Shown one piece after another: positions 1-8,480 of a stretch of DNA of 64,000 nucleotides (the stretch's first letter is position 1; each line of letters starts with the position of its first letter). Location: assembly GCF_900166625.1 (NCBI RefSeq), contig NZ_LT800499.1:3876540-3940539 (forward strand). The letters run 5' to 3'. This DNA is from Halobacillus massiliensis (GTDB lineage: Bacteria; Bacillota; Bacilli; Bacillales; Halobacillaceae). The position numbers were made by a program, and so were the translations under genes. The notes beneath the pieces were generated by a model. That model did no database searches. It had not been told where the DNA came from and saw only the letters and a list, made by a program, of their open reading frames with translations.

Positions 1-665
1 GCTTCCTGAACAGAGTTAATCATAAGCTTTTTATCTATAGGTTTCTCCGGGATTGCTATAAAATGCGGTCCTTCTTCATCATATTCTTTAAATGCTCCTG
101 AAGCAGCAGCCAACCACCCGGCATTTCTCCCCATAGTTTCCAAAACACGTACTTGCTCAAAGTTTTTCATGGAGTATAAGTCACGACTCATGTCTTTGGT
201 TGTTTGTGCAATATATTTTGCGGCGCTCGCAAATCCGGGGGCATGATCAGTTGCACCCAAATCATTGTCTACTGTTTTTGGCATTCCGAGAACTTTAAGC
301 TCAACACCTTGCCTCTCTGCTTCTTGCTTCACTTTATATAAAGCTTCCATCGTCCCATTCCCTCCGATGAAAACTAATGTATCAATATTGTGTTTATTAA
401 GGTTTTGAACGGATTTTTCAATAGCTTCCTCATTAAATGGATAACGTCCTGATCGTAAACAAGCTCCTGGGAGATCTTGATTATCAAGCACCCAATTCAG
501 CATAGAGGAATCACCTGAACGAAATTTTTCTTCTACAAGACCTTCGTAGCCATCTTCCACAAAGGTAACTTCGAATTTGTCTTTGACACTTTCTATAAAG
601 CCAGCAAGTGTAGCGTTAATAACAGCTGTAGGTCCTCCCGCTTGCCCAATCGCAATTTTATTCAT
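1..665 (-). CDS. PfkA-family sugar-phosphate kinase, C-terminal part outside window
   Basis: About 221 N-terminal residues of a phosphofructokinase-superfamily (PfkA fold) enzyme are present; the 3' end runs off the window. The ATG at 665 is followed by the nucleotide-binding start MNKIAIGQAGGPTAVIN. A GGNGT motif lies near residue 101, PKTVDND near 129 and MGRNAGW near 178. In E. coli PfkA numbering the usual Mg-binding D103 is Asn here, G104 is kept (typical of ATP users), and position 124 is Lys (seen in PPi-dependent and actinobacterial-type enzymes). It starts 15 bases after the stop of the upstream sugar isomerase, so the two are probably cotranscribed. In this context I infer a 6-deoxy-6-sulfofructose kinase role; ordinary 6-phosphofructokinase is the alternative. 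Phosphoryl donor is not settled by sequence. Confidence 0.8.
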   Translation of the reverse strand, partial: MNKIAIGQAGGPTAVINATLAGFIESVKDKFEVTFVEDGYEGLVEEKFRSGDSSMLNWVLDNQDLPGACLRSGRYPFNEEAIEKSVQNLNKHNIDTLVFIGGNGTMEALYKVKQEAERQGVELKVLGMPKTVDNDLGATDHAPGFASAAKYIAQTTKDMSRDLYSMKNFEQVRVLETMGRNAGWLAAASGAFKEYDEEGPHFIAIPEKPIDKKLMINSVQE

Positions 666-680
666 AGGGTGTTCTCCCCT

Positions 681-2024
681 TTAATCATTAATATAGACCA
701 CCGTTTCCAAGCCGAGCTGGCGGCCAAGTTCAATCAATTCATCAGCAACATCTTCATAGACAAGAGCATAATGTGGTTCGAACCCTTCTTCCATTAAACT
801 GTATAATGTATCATTAATATCTGTTTCTAATTCCACTTCTACCGATGTTCCATTAAACCGCTGAGGTGTATCCAATGCATTCCCTCGCATTATTAACAAA
901 CGGTACCCTTCAGGTGTATAACCTACACGGAACATAGTCACTTGCCCTGGTTTTAACCCAAACTCCATGGTAAAACCAAGCTTTCGATTTGGATGTACTC
1001 CAGGACGTGCTCCCTGGTCTGGGTGGGCAAGTGAATAGGCTCCAGCTCCACAATGCCAAAATACAACAGAATTGCTGGCTTCATTTACATGAACCATATC
1101 CCCAAGATATGGGGCATTCCCTCCACTTAATTGTTGTAAAATGAACATGGACACCGATCCATGAATATCAGATTCACACGAAGAAACAATACCATCCTCT
1201 GTAAATTGAGATAGAGTAGAACAAGCAGCAGCTCCCAATTCATTAAAGAAGTCGGGCCAGCAACGTATGGCTAAACCTGAAAGGTTTTCTTCCTGAATAA
1301 TAGATTCGACATACGTAGTAAACTGGGCAAACCTTTGAACCGTTTCTTCATTACGATTCAGACCGATCACCTGCTGTTCTGCACGGTCTATAGCATGCTC
1401 CCACTGTTCCTGTGGCAGCTTTTTAGATTCTTCAAATGCCTTCATCAAATCTACTTTTTTGATCTCAACACCTAACTGTTTATGTAACAGTTCTTCATCC
1501 GTTCCCGAAAAAAAGAATCCAGGTGGATGTTCACCAATTACGCCAATTTTAAATTGCTTAAGCTCTTGAATTACATATTGGACTTTTAAAAACTTAAGCA
1601 GGCGGCTGCGGATTTGTGCCTCTTCAGGATTTCCAAATAAGAAGCCATACGGGTGGTGTGCGCATTTCAATACATGACTCGTACTATTTCCACCTGTGAG
1701 TGAATTCAATCGTAGTCTGCCATTAATGCTCGGCTCCCTAATTGACCAAACCATCACCGGAGCCTCCACTTGTTTGATCAGTTCCTCAACAAATTCTCCA
1801 TCGGCAAAGGTGACACTTTGGTATATGGATGTCAAGATGTTTTCTTTGTCAATTCCTTTCAGGAAATCACTTAATTCATCAGGAGAAGTCAATATCTCTT
1901 CCGGTTCTATTACTTCAACCCCAAGACTATTCAGCATGGTTGAACTTTTTTTCCTTTGAGCTTCCCCTGCGTCTAAATCAAATGTCTTTCTGCCTATTGG
2001 GACATATAAAACAGTCATACTCAT
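681..2024 (-). CDS. L-fucose isomerase-family sugar isomerase, candidate sulfoquinovose isomerase
   Basis: A 447-residue protein of the L-fucose/L-arabinose isomerase superfamily. Visible signatures are the CESDIHG segment (Glu and Asp metal-ligand region, compare the E/D ligands of FucI) and the FWHCGAG segment that precedes the C-terminal barrel of this family. Such enzymes interconvert aldose and ketose with a divalent metal in the cytoplasm. It lies downstream of the sulfoquinovosidase and upstream of the kinase, separated from the former by its own promoter region with the AAAGGT-N4-AYCTTT operator. By analogy with Firmicutes sulfoglycolytic loci I infer that it isomerises sulfoquinovose to sulfofructose; the substrate is not provable from sequence. 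The start ATG at 2024 and the alternative ATG two codons later are both possible. Confidence 0.75.
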   Translation of the reverse strand: MSMTVLYVPIGRKTFDLDAGEAQRKKSSTMLNSLGVEVIEPEEILTSPDELSDFLKGIDKENILTSIYQSVTFADGEFVEELIKQVEAPVMVWSIREPSINGRLRLNSLTGGNSTSHVLKCAHHPYGFLFGNPEEAQIRSRLLKFLKVQYVIQELKQFKIGVIGEHPPGFFFSGTDEELLHKQLGVEIKKVDLMKAFEESKKLPQEQWEHAIDRAEQQVIGLNRNEETVQRFAQFTTYVESIIQEENLSGLAIRCWPDFFNELGAAACSTLSQFTEDGIVSSCESDIHGSVSMFILQQLSGGNAPYLGDMVHVNEASNSVVFWHCGAGAYSLAHPDQGARPGVHPNRKLGFTMEFGLKPGQVTMFRVGYTPEGYRLLIMRGNALDTPQRFNGTSVEVELETDINDTLYSLMEEGFEPHYALVYEDVADELIELGRQLGLETVVYIND

Positions 2025-2085
2025 TACGAGGTACCCACCTTTGTTGTATTTGAATTAATTTTAACATACATTACTACCTTTAACA

Positions 2086-2101
2086 AAAGGTTACTATCTT
2101 T
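2086..2101. promoter_or_regulatory. Putative operator before the isomerase-kinase unit
   Basis: The imperfect palindrome AAAGGTTACTATCTTT, followed by AA, matches the site at 6653-6668 (AAAGGTATCTACCTTT, also followed by AA) in both half-sites, the 4-bp spacing and the trailing AA. It lies 62-77 bases upstream of the isomerase start. A second inverted half-site (ACCTTT, 2076-2081) is adjacent. The binding protein is not in the window. Confidence 0.5.
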
Positions 2102-2109
2102 AATGAGAG

Positions 2110-4158
2110 TTATAGTGCGTAATTATTTTGAATGTGTTTAAATAGGTCTTTATAAAATGAATCTTTTCTGTAAAAAACAGGTGGTTCCCCAAAATTAGTT
2201 TTAACTTCATACGTTCCCGCTTGGTACTCTTGTCCACTCCACAAGTGCACCCAGTCATCATCTGGAAGGTACACGGACCAAGATGATCTGGCCTCTTCAT
2301 AAACAGGAGCAACTAAAACATCTTCTCCAAGCATGTACTGATACTGAATGTCATACGTCTTTTCATCTTCTTCATATTCCATAAAGAGAGGACGTTGAAC
2401 TGGTATTCCTTTGTCTGTATTCTTTTTAACAAGCTCTTTTAAATAAGGTGCTAGCTCTACATGGATGTTAGTCATGCGGGCAAAATGCTTCATTGTTTCT
2501 TCGTCTTGATCATATTGGTAATTATCATCCGGCCGATTTCCTTCATGACTTCTCATAACTGGTGTGAACGCAGCCAGTTCCAGCCATCGAAGAAGCAATT
2601 CCTTTGTTCTTTTATTTCCATGGAGAGAGGTATATCCCCCAATATCACTGTGGTGAAGACCATTTCCGCAAAGTCCTGCCGACAAGGCTGCTGGTATGAC
2701 AGATGCTATACCGTCATCCAATTCCCAGTTCACACTTTGATCACCAGCCCATAACAACCGGCAATACTGCTGGCTTCCGGTATAACCGGCACGCATGAAA
2801 TAAACAATATTATCTTGATTACCTGATTCTTCCACAGCTTCATAATTGACCTTAGCCCACAGCATTGGCCAAGCATTATGCATTAATTTTGCTGAAACTT
2901 GGTTATATAGTTTAGCGTCTGTTGGTAAATACTCTCCAAAGTCAGCCATCCAGCCATCAAGTCCAAAATCGATCATATTAACCTGGATAACTTTTTTATA
3001 CCAATTAAAAGCATCGGGGTTGGTTAAGTCGACTATCCCACAATCGAACTCTCCAAAATCAACTAGATAAACCTCGTCCTCTTGATTCAGGACAAGGTAC
3101 TCCTGCTGAATGGCTTCTCTATATAAATCACCATCATTAATAAGGTATGGATTGATATACCCTAATAATCGAATGCCATCCGCTTTCCATTCTTTCAATT
3201 TCACATCAAGATTTGGATACTCTTTTTCGTCCCATTTCCAATTCCAATTTAACCTTCTACCGAAGGAAGTGACTCGTTTGCCTTGCCAATCTTGTGCCCA
3301 AACAGCTCCAATTTTAATTCCACTCTGTCGTGCCTGATCGATCTTCTCTTGTACCTTCTCCGTTCCACCTTGCATACCAAGCCATATACCATCATAAACC
3401 CACTCAGGCAGTTCGGGCTGACGGCCCAAATGAGCAGTAATACGTGTTACTAGATCCTTATAAGTTTCTCCACTTTCAAATAAAATGGATTTTGGTACTT
3501 CCCATACTTGGAGTTCATGAAAGTCATTATTTCTAAAATCAAAATCTGCATATGCCGTTGTTTCTACATGGCAGAAATATTTCATCGTAGATATGAAAGT
3601 CGGCTGGGGATAATTCGTGTGGTAATAATCCCCACCTGCTTTGTCATGGATATCTGCTTGCCATGTAGTATAAGTAGATTTATTTCGTCCCACCCCAGGT
3701 TCAGAAGTCCAAAGAGGGAAGTGCTTTCCCTTTAAATTTAAATGGGACATTTGCTGCCCACATCCATAGATTCTTTCATTATCTTCTGAATTAATTCGAA
3801 TCCAGAAACGATTAAACATCTCCCGATCCCCATTAAACTCTAAACGAAGACTATTATCTTCATACACCAAGTTCATCAGCAATATAGCCTTGTCTTCTTG
3901 TGACCGTTTCAACTGAATTTGGTATCCTGATTCATTTTCTTCAACTAATGAGTATCTCAATCCATTTCGTTCTATTAGATAGTCGTCAATATCAAAGTTT
4001 CCTCTATACATTTCCATTTTCTCGTTTCCTTGTCCTACAAATACACATGGCGATTCTGGTGTATGGTGAAGAAGTAAACGACCATCCAATTCTATTTCAA
4101 ATTGATCTCCTCGAGCGTGTACATTTAATCCTTGTTGTGAACCTGTGGCTGTTCCCAT
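2110..4158 (-). CDS. yihQ: GH31 sulfoquinovosidase (YihQ-type)
   Basis: A 682-residue cytoplasmic GH31 retaining alpha-glycosidase that should release sulfoquinovose from its glycosides (for example sulfoquinovosyl glycerol). Relative to E. coli YihQ (678 aa, from memory) the active site is almost colinear: nucleophile D406 in MADFGEY (YihQ D405), acid/base D473 in WAGDQ (D472), and the sulfonate-recognition residues R302 and W305 in RRLNW (R301, W304) and Y509 in HHSDIGGY (Y508). Generic GH31 glucosidases lack this Arg-x-x-Trp/Tyr set. I chose the ATG at 4158, preceded by GGGGG at good spacing; an ATG at 4173 has a poor ribosome site. It follows the symporter gene by about 30 bases in one operon. 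The enzyme class is strongly supported; activity is inferred from residues. Confidence 0.9.
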   Translation of the reverse strand: MGTATGSQQGLNVHARGDQFEIELDGRLLLHHTPESPCVFVGQGNEKMEMYRGNFDIDDYLIERNGLRYSLVEENESGYQIQLKRSQEDKAILLMNLVYEDNSLRLEFNGDREMFNRFWIRINSEDNERIYGCGQQMSHLNLKGKHFPLWTSEPGVGRNKSTYTTWQADIHDKAGGDYYHTNYPQPTFISTMKYFCHVETTAYADFDFRNNDFHELQVWEVPKSILFESGETYKDLVTRITAHLGRQPELPEWVYDGIWLGMQGGTEKVQEKIDQARQSGIKIGAVWAQDWQGKRVTSFGRRLNWNWKWDEKEYPNLDVKLKEWKADGIRLLGYINPYLINDGDLYREAIQQEYLVLNQEDEVYLVDFGEFDCGIVDLTNPDAFNWYKKVIQVNMIDFGLDGWMADFGEYLPTDAKLYNQVSAKLMHNAWPMLWAKVNYEAVEESGNQDNIVYFMRAGYTGSQQYCRLLWAGDQSVNWELDDGIASVIPAALSAGLCGNGLHHSDIGGYTSLHGNKRTKELLLRWLELAAFTPVMRSHEGNRPDDNYQYDQDEETMKHFARMTNIHVELAPYLKELVKKNTDKGIPVQRPLFMEYEEDEKTYDIQYQYMLGEDVLVAPVYEEARSSWSVYLPDDDWVHLWSGQEYQAGTYEVKTNFGEPPVFYRKDSFYKDLFKHIQNNYAL

Positions 4159-4189
4159 GAAACAGACCCCCATTCCATTTATTAAAATA

Positions 4190-5950
4190 TTATAGATTGC
4201 CTGCTTTTTTTAACTGATCTTCTTGTAAACTGGCATATTTCTTCTCCCAATTCTTTTTCGCAATCATTAGAATAGCCACTGTTATTGCTGCTAAACCTGC
4301 GGAAGCCATCCAGAATCTATTAGAAACAATTGCATTTGGGTAGGCCAACCCAATTGGCGAGAAGACGATATAAGCGAATATCATTAAGCTCACTAGTAAT
4401 ACGGCTGTAGGAAGTGCATATTTCCAAGGAACCATATCGACTTTAGGGCTATACTTGACAGAATAAGGTGTTGCAAGAGGGCGAATGTAACCGACAACGA
4501 GCATAATTGCTATCTCAATAACAAAAAGGATCGCTGAAATATGAATAAAATTCATTGTAATTTCAATACCGAATAGCTGGTCCAATCCCCACACCAGCAT
4601 ATAATAAGTAACAACGTGGAATATCACAGCGATCTTTGCACCTAGCGGCGGTACAAATTTAGACGCTATCCCAATGAGAACGATAGCAATAATTGGGATG
4701 TTGAAAAAACCTGTGAATTGGCGAATAATATTCCAAAGCCCTTCTGGTGCATTCATAAGTAATGGTGCAATAAAAAATGAAACCAGTGCTAAAATAGTGC
4801 CAAAAAACTTACTGACTCGAACTAATTGCTGGTCGGAGGCTTCCGGCCTAAATCCAGGCTTATAGATATCTAATGCAAACATAGTTGCGGCACTATTCAA
4901 CAATGAGTTGAAGCTTGAAAACACTGCCCCTAAAAGGACTGCCAAGAAAAGACCGGAGAAAATAGTAGGCATCAGGTTAGATACCATTGTCGGATAAGCT
5001 AAATCCATTGTCTGCATTCCACTTCCATACAAATGAAAGGCGAGCACTCCTGGAATCATCATAAGAATAGGAACAATTAACTTATAAAATCCAGAAAACA
5101 GAACTCCTTTTTGGCCCTCTGCCAAGTTTTTAGCTCCTAGCGCCCTTTGAATGACGTACTGGTTAGTGCCCCAATAAAACATGTTCATAAAGATCATTCC
5201 AGTAAAAATTGTAGAAAATGGAACAGAGTCTTCACTGGATCCAATGGCATTCAACTTATCCGCATTATCGGTAGTCATTGTCTTGAATCCTTCAAAGAAA
5301 TTCCCATCACCTAAAGCAAACAATCCTAAAATAGGAATCATAAGACCAATGACCAATAAACCGATCCCGTTTAAGGTATCTGATACAGCAACCGCTTTCA
5401 ATCCGCCGAAAATTGCATAAATGGCACCAATTATTCCTATTATCCATATGACTAACCAAATGGATGATTCGTATGAAATACCTAGTAAACCTGGAACATC
5501 AAATAACTTTAAAACAGCTAATGCCCCAGAATACAAAACAGAAGGGATCGTAACAAATACATATCCAAGCATAAATAACAGAACAATATATCTTCTTACA
5601 CCATCATCAAACCTTGTACTAAGAAACTCTGGTAAAGTAGAGAACGCTCCGCCAAGATATTTCGGCAACAGCACCAAAGCCATTATAATAACAGCAATTG
5701 GAGCTGTTACTTCCCAAGCCATATTAGATAAATTCGCGCTATACGCTTGTCCATTTAACCCAATCAATTGTTCAGCGGACAAGTTTGTTAATAATAAACT
5801 ACCAGCAATAAATCCTCCTGTAAGACCACGTCCAGCTAAAAAGTATCCATCGGAGTCATTTACTTGCCCCTTTGCTTTCCGATAAGATATCCAACCGACA
5901 AGTCCCATAAAGAATACACATGTAATTAAAGTAAAAGCAATGCTATTCAT
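4190..5950 (-). CDS. Sodium:solute symporter (SSS/SLC5 family), candidate sulfoquinovose importer
   Basis: A 586-residue integral membrane protein with about 13-14 hydrophobic segments and the SSS-family signature region (FLAGRGLTGGFIAGSLLLTN, then SAEQLIGLNGQAYS). The internal segment FMNMFYWGTNQYVIQRALGA and a C-terminal extension of extra helices are typical of SglT-like sugar symporters. Its start overlaps the stop of the DUF4867 gene by 4 bases (ATGA), indicating translational coupling, and the sulfoquinovosidase follows. I infer uptake of sulfoquinovose or its glycosides driven by a sodium gradient, which suits a halophile. Substrate could instead be another sugar. Confidence 0.85.
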   Translation of the reverse strand: MNSIAFTLITCVFFMGLVGWISYRKAKGQVNDSDGYFLAGRGLTGGFIAGSLLLTNLSAEQLIGLNGQAYSANLSNMAWEVTAPIAVIIMALVLLPKYLGGAFSTLPEFLSTRFDDGVRRYIVLLFMLGYVFVTIPSVLYSGALAVLKLFDVPGLLGISYESSIWLVIWIIGIIGAIYAIFGGLKAVAVSDTLNGIGLLVIGLMIPILGLFALGDGNFFEGFKTMTTDNADKLNAIGSSEDSVPFSTIFTGMIFMNMFYWGTNQYVIQRALGAKNLAEGQKGVLFSGFYKLIVPILMMIPGVLAFHLYGSGMQTMDLAYPTMVSNLMPTIFSGLFLAVLLGAVFSSFNSLLNSAATMFALDIYKPGFRPEASDQQLVRVSKFFGTILALVSFFIAPLLMNAPEGLWNIIRQFTGFFNIPIIAIVLIGIASKFVPPLGAKIAVIFHVVTYYMLVWGLDQLFGIEITMNFIHISAILFVIEIAIMLVVGYIRPLATPYSVKYSPKVDMVPWKYALPTAVLLVSLMIFAYIVFSPIGLAYPNAIVSNRFWMASAGLAAITVAILMIAKKNWEKKYASLQEDQLKKAGNL

Positions 5951-6636
5951 GATCTTCCTCCTTGAATGAATTCATTTTCTAAAAACTGGACAAATACATT
6001 CGGACCCTTTATCCCAACATGCGCTCCACTAGAGACAAACCGTAAATGCTCTTCATGTGCCAACAACCACTTATTTTTCATATATAATAGAGAATCTTCT
6101 CTTTTCTCTTCTTCATTAAGGGGGCTATTTGTACCTTCAGGTAAGATAACCACACATTTAAAACCATCAGAAGTAACTTTACAGGGTGCAAGGTGCAAAG
6201 TAGTTTGATAGATTTCTATTGCTGTGCCTTTTGGTATGTAGAATGCTTTGAGAAACTTGGTATCAAAAGTTTTTTGCTCGACTTCATTTAAATGGCCTAA
6301 TAACAAAACCAGGTCAGTAACAGCAACATTAATTTCACTGCCTTTATGGTACTCTAACCCCCCTAAGTTTGAATTGTTTCCATTACAATAACCAATTTGA
6401 CAACTCATTCCACCATAATACTTTCTTTCAATTAGTGTCTTTAACTCTTGATTTTCTAGCTCTGCTGCACTAGGGAGGTATTGGTTTCCTTTTTCAGGGA
6501 CAGGTATGGTATCCATCTTCTCCTCAAACTTATCCACTGGAAAATCTTCTAATACTCTTCCGTAGCGTATAAAAGAACTGTCTTTGACATCATGAACCTT
6601 CAATGAATCATTAATAGCCTGTAATTTTTCTATCAT
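5947..6636 (-). CDS. DUF4867 family protein
   Basis: A 229-residue soluble protein resembling the DUF4867 family: N-terminal FIRYGRVLEDF, the central YGGMSCQIGYCNGNNSNL and LEYHKGSEINVAVTDLVLLL, the YIPKGTAIEIYQTTLHLAPC segment of cupin-like appearance, and the C-terminal NKWLLAHEE. It is first in the operon, with a clear ribosome site (AGGAGG) before the ATG at 6636. From memory, DUF4867 genes recur in Gram-positive sulfoquinovose clusters, where an accessory or isomerase role has been proposed; I cannot verify that here. A two-isomerase arrangement with the downstream FucI-like protein would need explaining. Family assignment is more secure than function. Confidence 0.7.
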   Translation of the reverse strand: MIEKLQAINDSLKVHDVKDSSFIRYGRVLEDFPVDKFEEKMDTIPVPEKGNQYLPSAAELENQELKTLIERKYYGGMSCQIGYCNGNNSNLGGLEYHKGSEINVAVTDLVLLLGHLNEVEQKTFDTKFLKAFYIPKGTAIEIYQTTLHLAPCKVTSDGFKCVVILPEGTNSPLNEEEKREDSLLYMKNKWLLAHEEHLRFVSSGAHVGIKGPNVFVQFLENEFIQGGRS

Positions 6637-6652
6637 ATTGTTCCTCCTAATA

Positions 6653-6668
6653 AAAGGTATCTACCTTT
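6653..6668. promoter_or_regulatory. Operator palindrome before the DUF4867-symporter-sulfoquinovosidase unit
   Basis: A perfect 16-bp palindrome, AAAGGTATCTACCTTT, just upstream of the ribosome site. The same pattern recurs at 2086-2101 before the isomerase. On the minus strand both sites read TTAAAGRTAGWWACCTTT. It probably binds a regulator encoded left of the window. Confidence 0.55.
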
Positions 6669-6705
6669 AAACAAACATCACTATCTATTGTTGTACTCTA
6701 TTCTA

Positions 6706-6720
6706 ATGGAAGCGTATTCA
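6706..6720. promoter_or_regulatory. cre site (CcpA) before the sulfoquinovose operon
   Basis: The 15 bases ATGGAAGCGTATTCA match the catabolite-responsive element consensus WTGNAANCGNWNNCW at every position. The site lies between a possible -10 (TAGAAT on the minus strand, 6700-6705) and an upstream -35-like hexamer, so CcpA binding would repress the operon in the presence of preferred sugars. Confidence 0.55.
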
Positions 6721-6838
6721 AAAAATCAAGTGAATTTTTAAATTTTTAGAATTTTTATTACGGGTTCTTTTTTATCGTTTTTCATTATGCAAGCAGACTA
6801 TCTTTGTTCTCCTTACTTAACTATTAAAAAACACAAAA

Positions 6839-6873
6839 AAAGACTACCACCTTTTTCTAAAGTAAGTAGTCTT
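6839..6873. terminator. Rho-independent terminator-like hairpin
   Basis: An inverted repeat AAGACTAC...GTAGTCTT with an A-run on its left, which becomes a T-run on the minus strand. It would stop minus-strand readthrough before the sulfoquinovose promoter. No other gene lies between 6637 and 6954. Confidence 0.5.
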
Positions 6874-6954
6874 CTTAATGTTTTATACAGTTTTAATTTA
6901 AGCTAGGGGGGAGTGTAAGAAAGACCTTACATCATAGCCCCATTCTCATAGTAA

Positions 6955-7408
6955 ATGAAATACTTAGTTTTACCTGGAACATTACTTGAGACTTTTTCCA
7001 GAACTAAATTTGCAGTAGATGTCCATACAACGGTAGTCACCCAAGGGGCATCGGAAATTTATTTACAAAGCGGGATGTACGAAGACCACATACATAAATT
7101 AAGAAGACAATACAAGAGAAAAGGTACACTACTCAAAAAGGGGTATCTCGCACACCTTCCGGAAGAGGCAGAGTTTACAGGCGGGGAGTCTGGTTTTTAT
7201 TCGACCATTATACTGCCTGAACGAATAAAAGGGATGCAGCTGGTGGATCACCTTAAACATAAGAATGTACTTCTACAGGATACAACAGCTATGTATCTCA
7301 AAATATCGGAAAGAAAACGTAGTTCGACTAAGTGTGTCACAGGTTGAAGATAAGAATATCCCGATAGGTATTGAAAAGATTGGTAAAGGAATTCGTGAGT
7401 TACTATGA
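6955..7408 (+). pseudogene. Remnant of a MocR-type (GntR/aminotransferase) regulator, C-terminal fragment
   Basis: The first 120 or so residues resemble the C-terminal part of the aminotransferase domain of MocR regulators: YLVLPGTLLETF, then QGASEIYLQSGMYEDHIHKL and an RRQYKRKG segment. The frame breaks near 7310-7325 at an A-rich stretch. One frame over, the reading continues as LSVSQVEDKNIPIGIEKIG to a stop at 7406-7408, which is the expected family C-terminus. No DNA-binding domain or lysine-bearing PLP core is present upstream; a terminator hairpin lies there instead. This is therefore a truncated and frameshifted relic. The ATG at 6955 is fortuitous. Confidence 0.7.
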
Positions 7409-7484
7409 TAGCTGCGTCCAGATACTCTTTGCCACTCTTCTACCGTCTTCATAGTTTAGGTTGGTTTCTGTGTGTAAAAGTTTA

Positions 7485-7513
7485 TTGCTAACTATGTAAA
7501 AATGTTGTATAGT
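7485..7513 (+). promoter_or_regulatory. SigmaA-type promoter for the first small-RNA copy
   Basis: TTGCTA at 7485-7490 and TATAGT at 7508-7513 are separated by 17 bases. Transcription would begin near 7520, about 20 bases before the conserved element that ends in a terminator at 7636. Confidence 0.45.
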
Positions 7514-7519
7514 TTAAGA

Positions 7520-7636
7520 GCGATGAGCTATTTGTATAAGACGAATTATAAGCTTAAAAGCTAAACGGCGAATGTGGTCGTCGGTATATTCGCGACAAAA
7601 ATCGAAAAGCCTTCCCCTTAGAGGGAAGGCTTTTTT
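7520..7636 (+). ncRNA. Putative structured small RNA, copy 1
   Basis: The block 7540-7636 recurs at 9054-9151 with about 85 percent identity by eye. It holds a small hairpin (AAGCTT...AGCT), a second stem GCGAA...TTCGC around a GGTCGTCGGTA loop, an A-rich linker, and a strong terminator (AAGCCTTCCC...GGGAAGGCTT plus a T-run). Between copies the second stem changes from GCGAA/TTCGC to ACGAA/TTCGT, a compensatory change. No ORF runs through it. It has its own promoter and lies convergent with the DUF1206 gene. I do not recognise a known family. Confidence 0.5.
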
Positions 7637-7649
7637 GCGTACTAGAGAC

Positions 7650-8480
7650 TTATTTAATCTTTCCAAAGCTCATATGTTCATGACGTCCACGTATAATCTG
7701 ATAGACCCCGTATAAAATTAAGCCTAATGCGACCACGCCTAAAACCCACTGGCCGTAGGGTGTTTGGGCTAGTTCAGAAAGGGCTCCATCAAGTCCCTTC
7801 GCTTGATCAGGATTAGAGTTTACGGCTGTCTGTACAAAGAAAAACCCGATAAGTCCTAATACCACTCCTCGTGACATTAATCCCATTTTCCCTGATTTAC
7901 AAGCAATTTTTTGTTCGTGAGGATCCATTTGGCCCGTTTTAAATTGCTTCATAAACCTTTCGCTCCATCCGGTGAAAAGCTCGTAGAGGCCGTAACCGAT
8001 AATGATAATACCAATTGCACCTAAGATCCATTGCCCAAACGGCTGGGATAACAACTGAGCTGAAAGTGATTCTTCTGATTTGCTGCCACTGCCTGCGTGC
8101 ATGGCTATCTTGAGTGCTTTGAAAGCAAGGGCACCATAAATGACCCCACTTACGGCATAACCTATCCGGGAAATAGCTCCCTTATTCTGAGGGTTTTTAA
8201 TAGCCTTAATAAATCCCCAGATGACATAACCAATTAGACCAATTCCTACTAACCATAGCAGGATTTCTCCAAATTTGACTCCCGCTAAGGTACGAAGCAT
8301 CCCGCTCGTTCCGGTTGTTTTTCCTCCTACACCGATGGCCGCCATAAAGGCGAGAATCCCTACAAGGCCGTAAACCGTCCCTTTAGCCATGTAACCGAAC
8401 CTGCCAAACCGACGAATCCAGGGTTTGATTTCTTCTTTTGTTTGTTGAGATTGCGTTCTAGTTGTCATTGCTGAACTCAC
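7650..8480 (-). CDS. DUF1206 family membrane protein
   Basis: A 276-residue protein with six predicted membrane segments arranged as three repeats of a two-helix unit, the usual DUF1206 layout. Each unit has a Gly-rich start (GYMAKGTVYGLVGILAF, IGYAVSGVIYGALAFKALK, MSRGVVLGLIGFFFVQTA) and ends in a helix with a G-x-x-x-Y-G/W-type motif (GLIGYVIWGF, IIIGYGLYELFTG, LILYGVYQIIRGR). Function is unknown. It is monocistronic, and its 3' end faces the terminator of the small-RNA copy 1. Confidence 0.85.
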   Translation of the reverse strand: MSSAMTTRTQSQQTKEEIKPWIRRFGRFGYMAKGTVYGLVGILAFMAAIGVGGKTTGTSGMLRTLAGVKFGEILLWLVGIGLIGYVIWGFIKAIKNPQNKGAISRIGYAVSGVIYGALAFKALKIAMHAGSGSKSEESLSAQLLSQPFGQWILGAIGIIIIGYGLYELFTGWSERFMKQFKTGQMDPHEQKIACKSGKMGLMSRGVVLGLIGFFFVQTAVNSNPDQAKGLDGALSELAQTPYGQWVLGVVALGLILYGVYQIIRGRHEHMSFGKIK

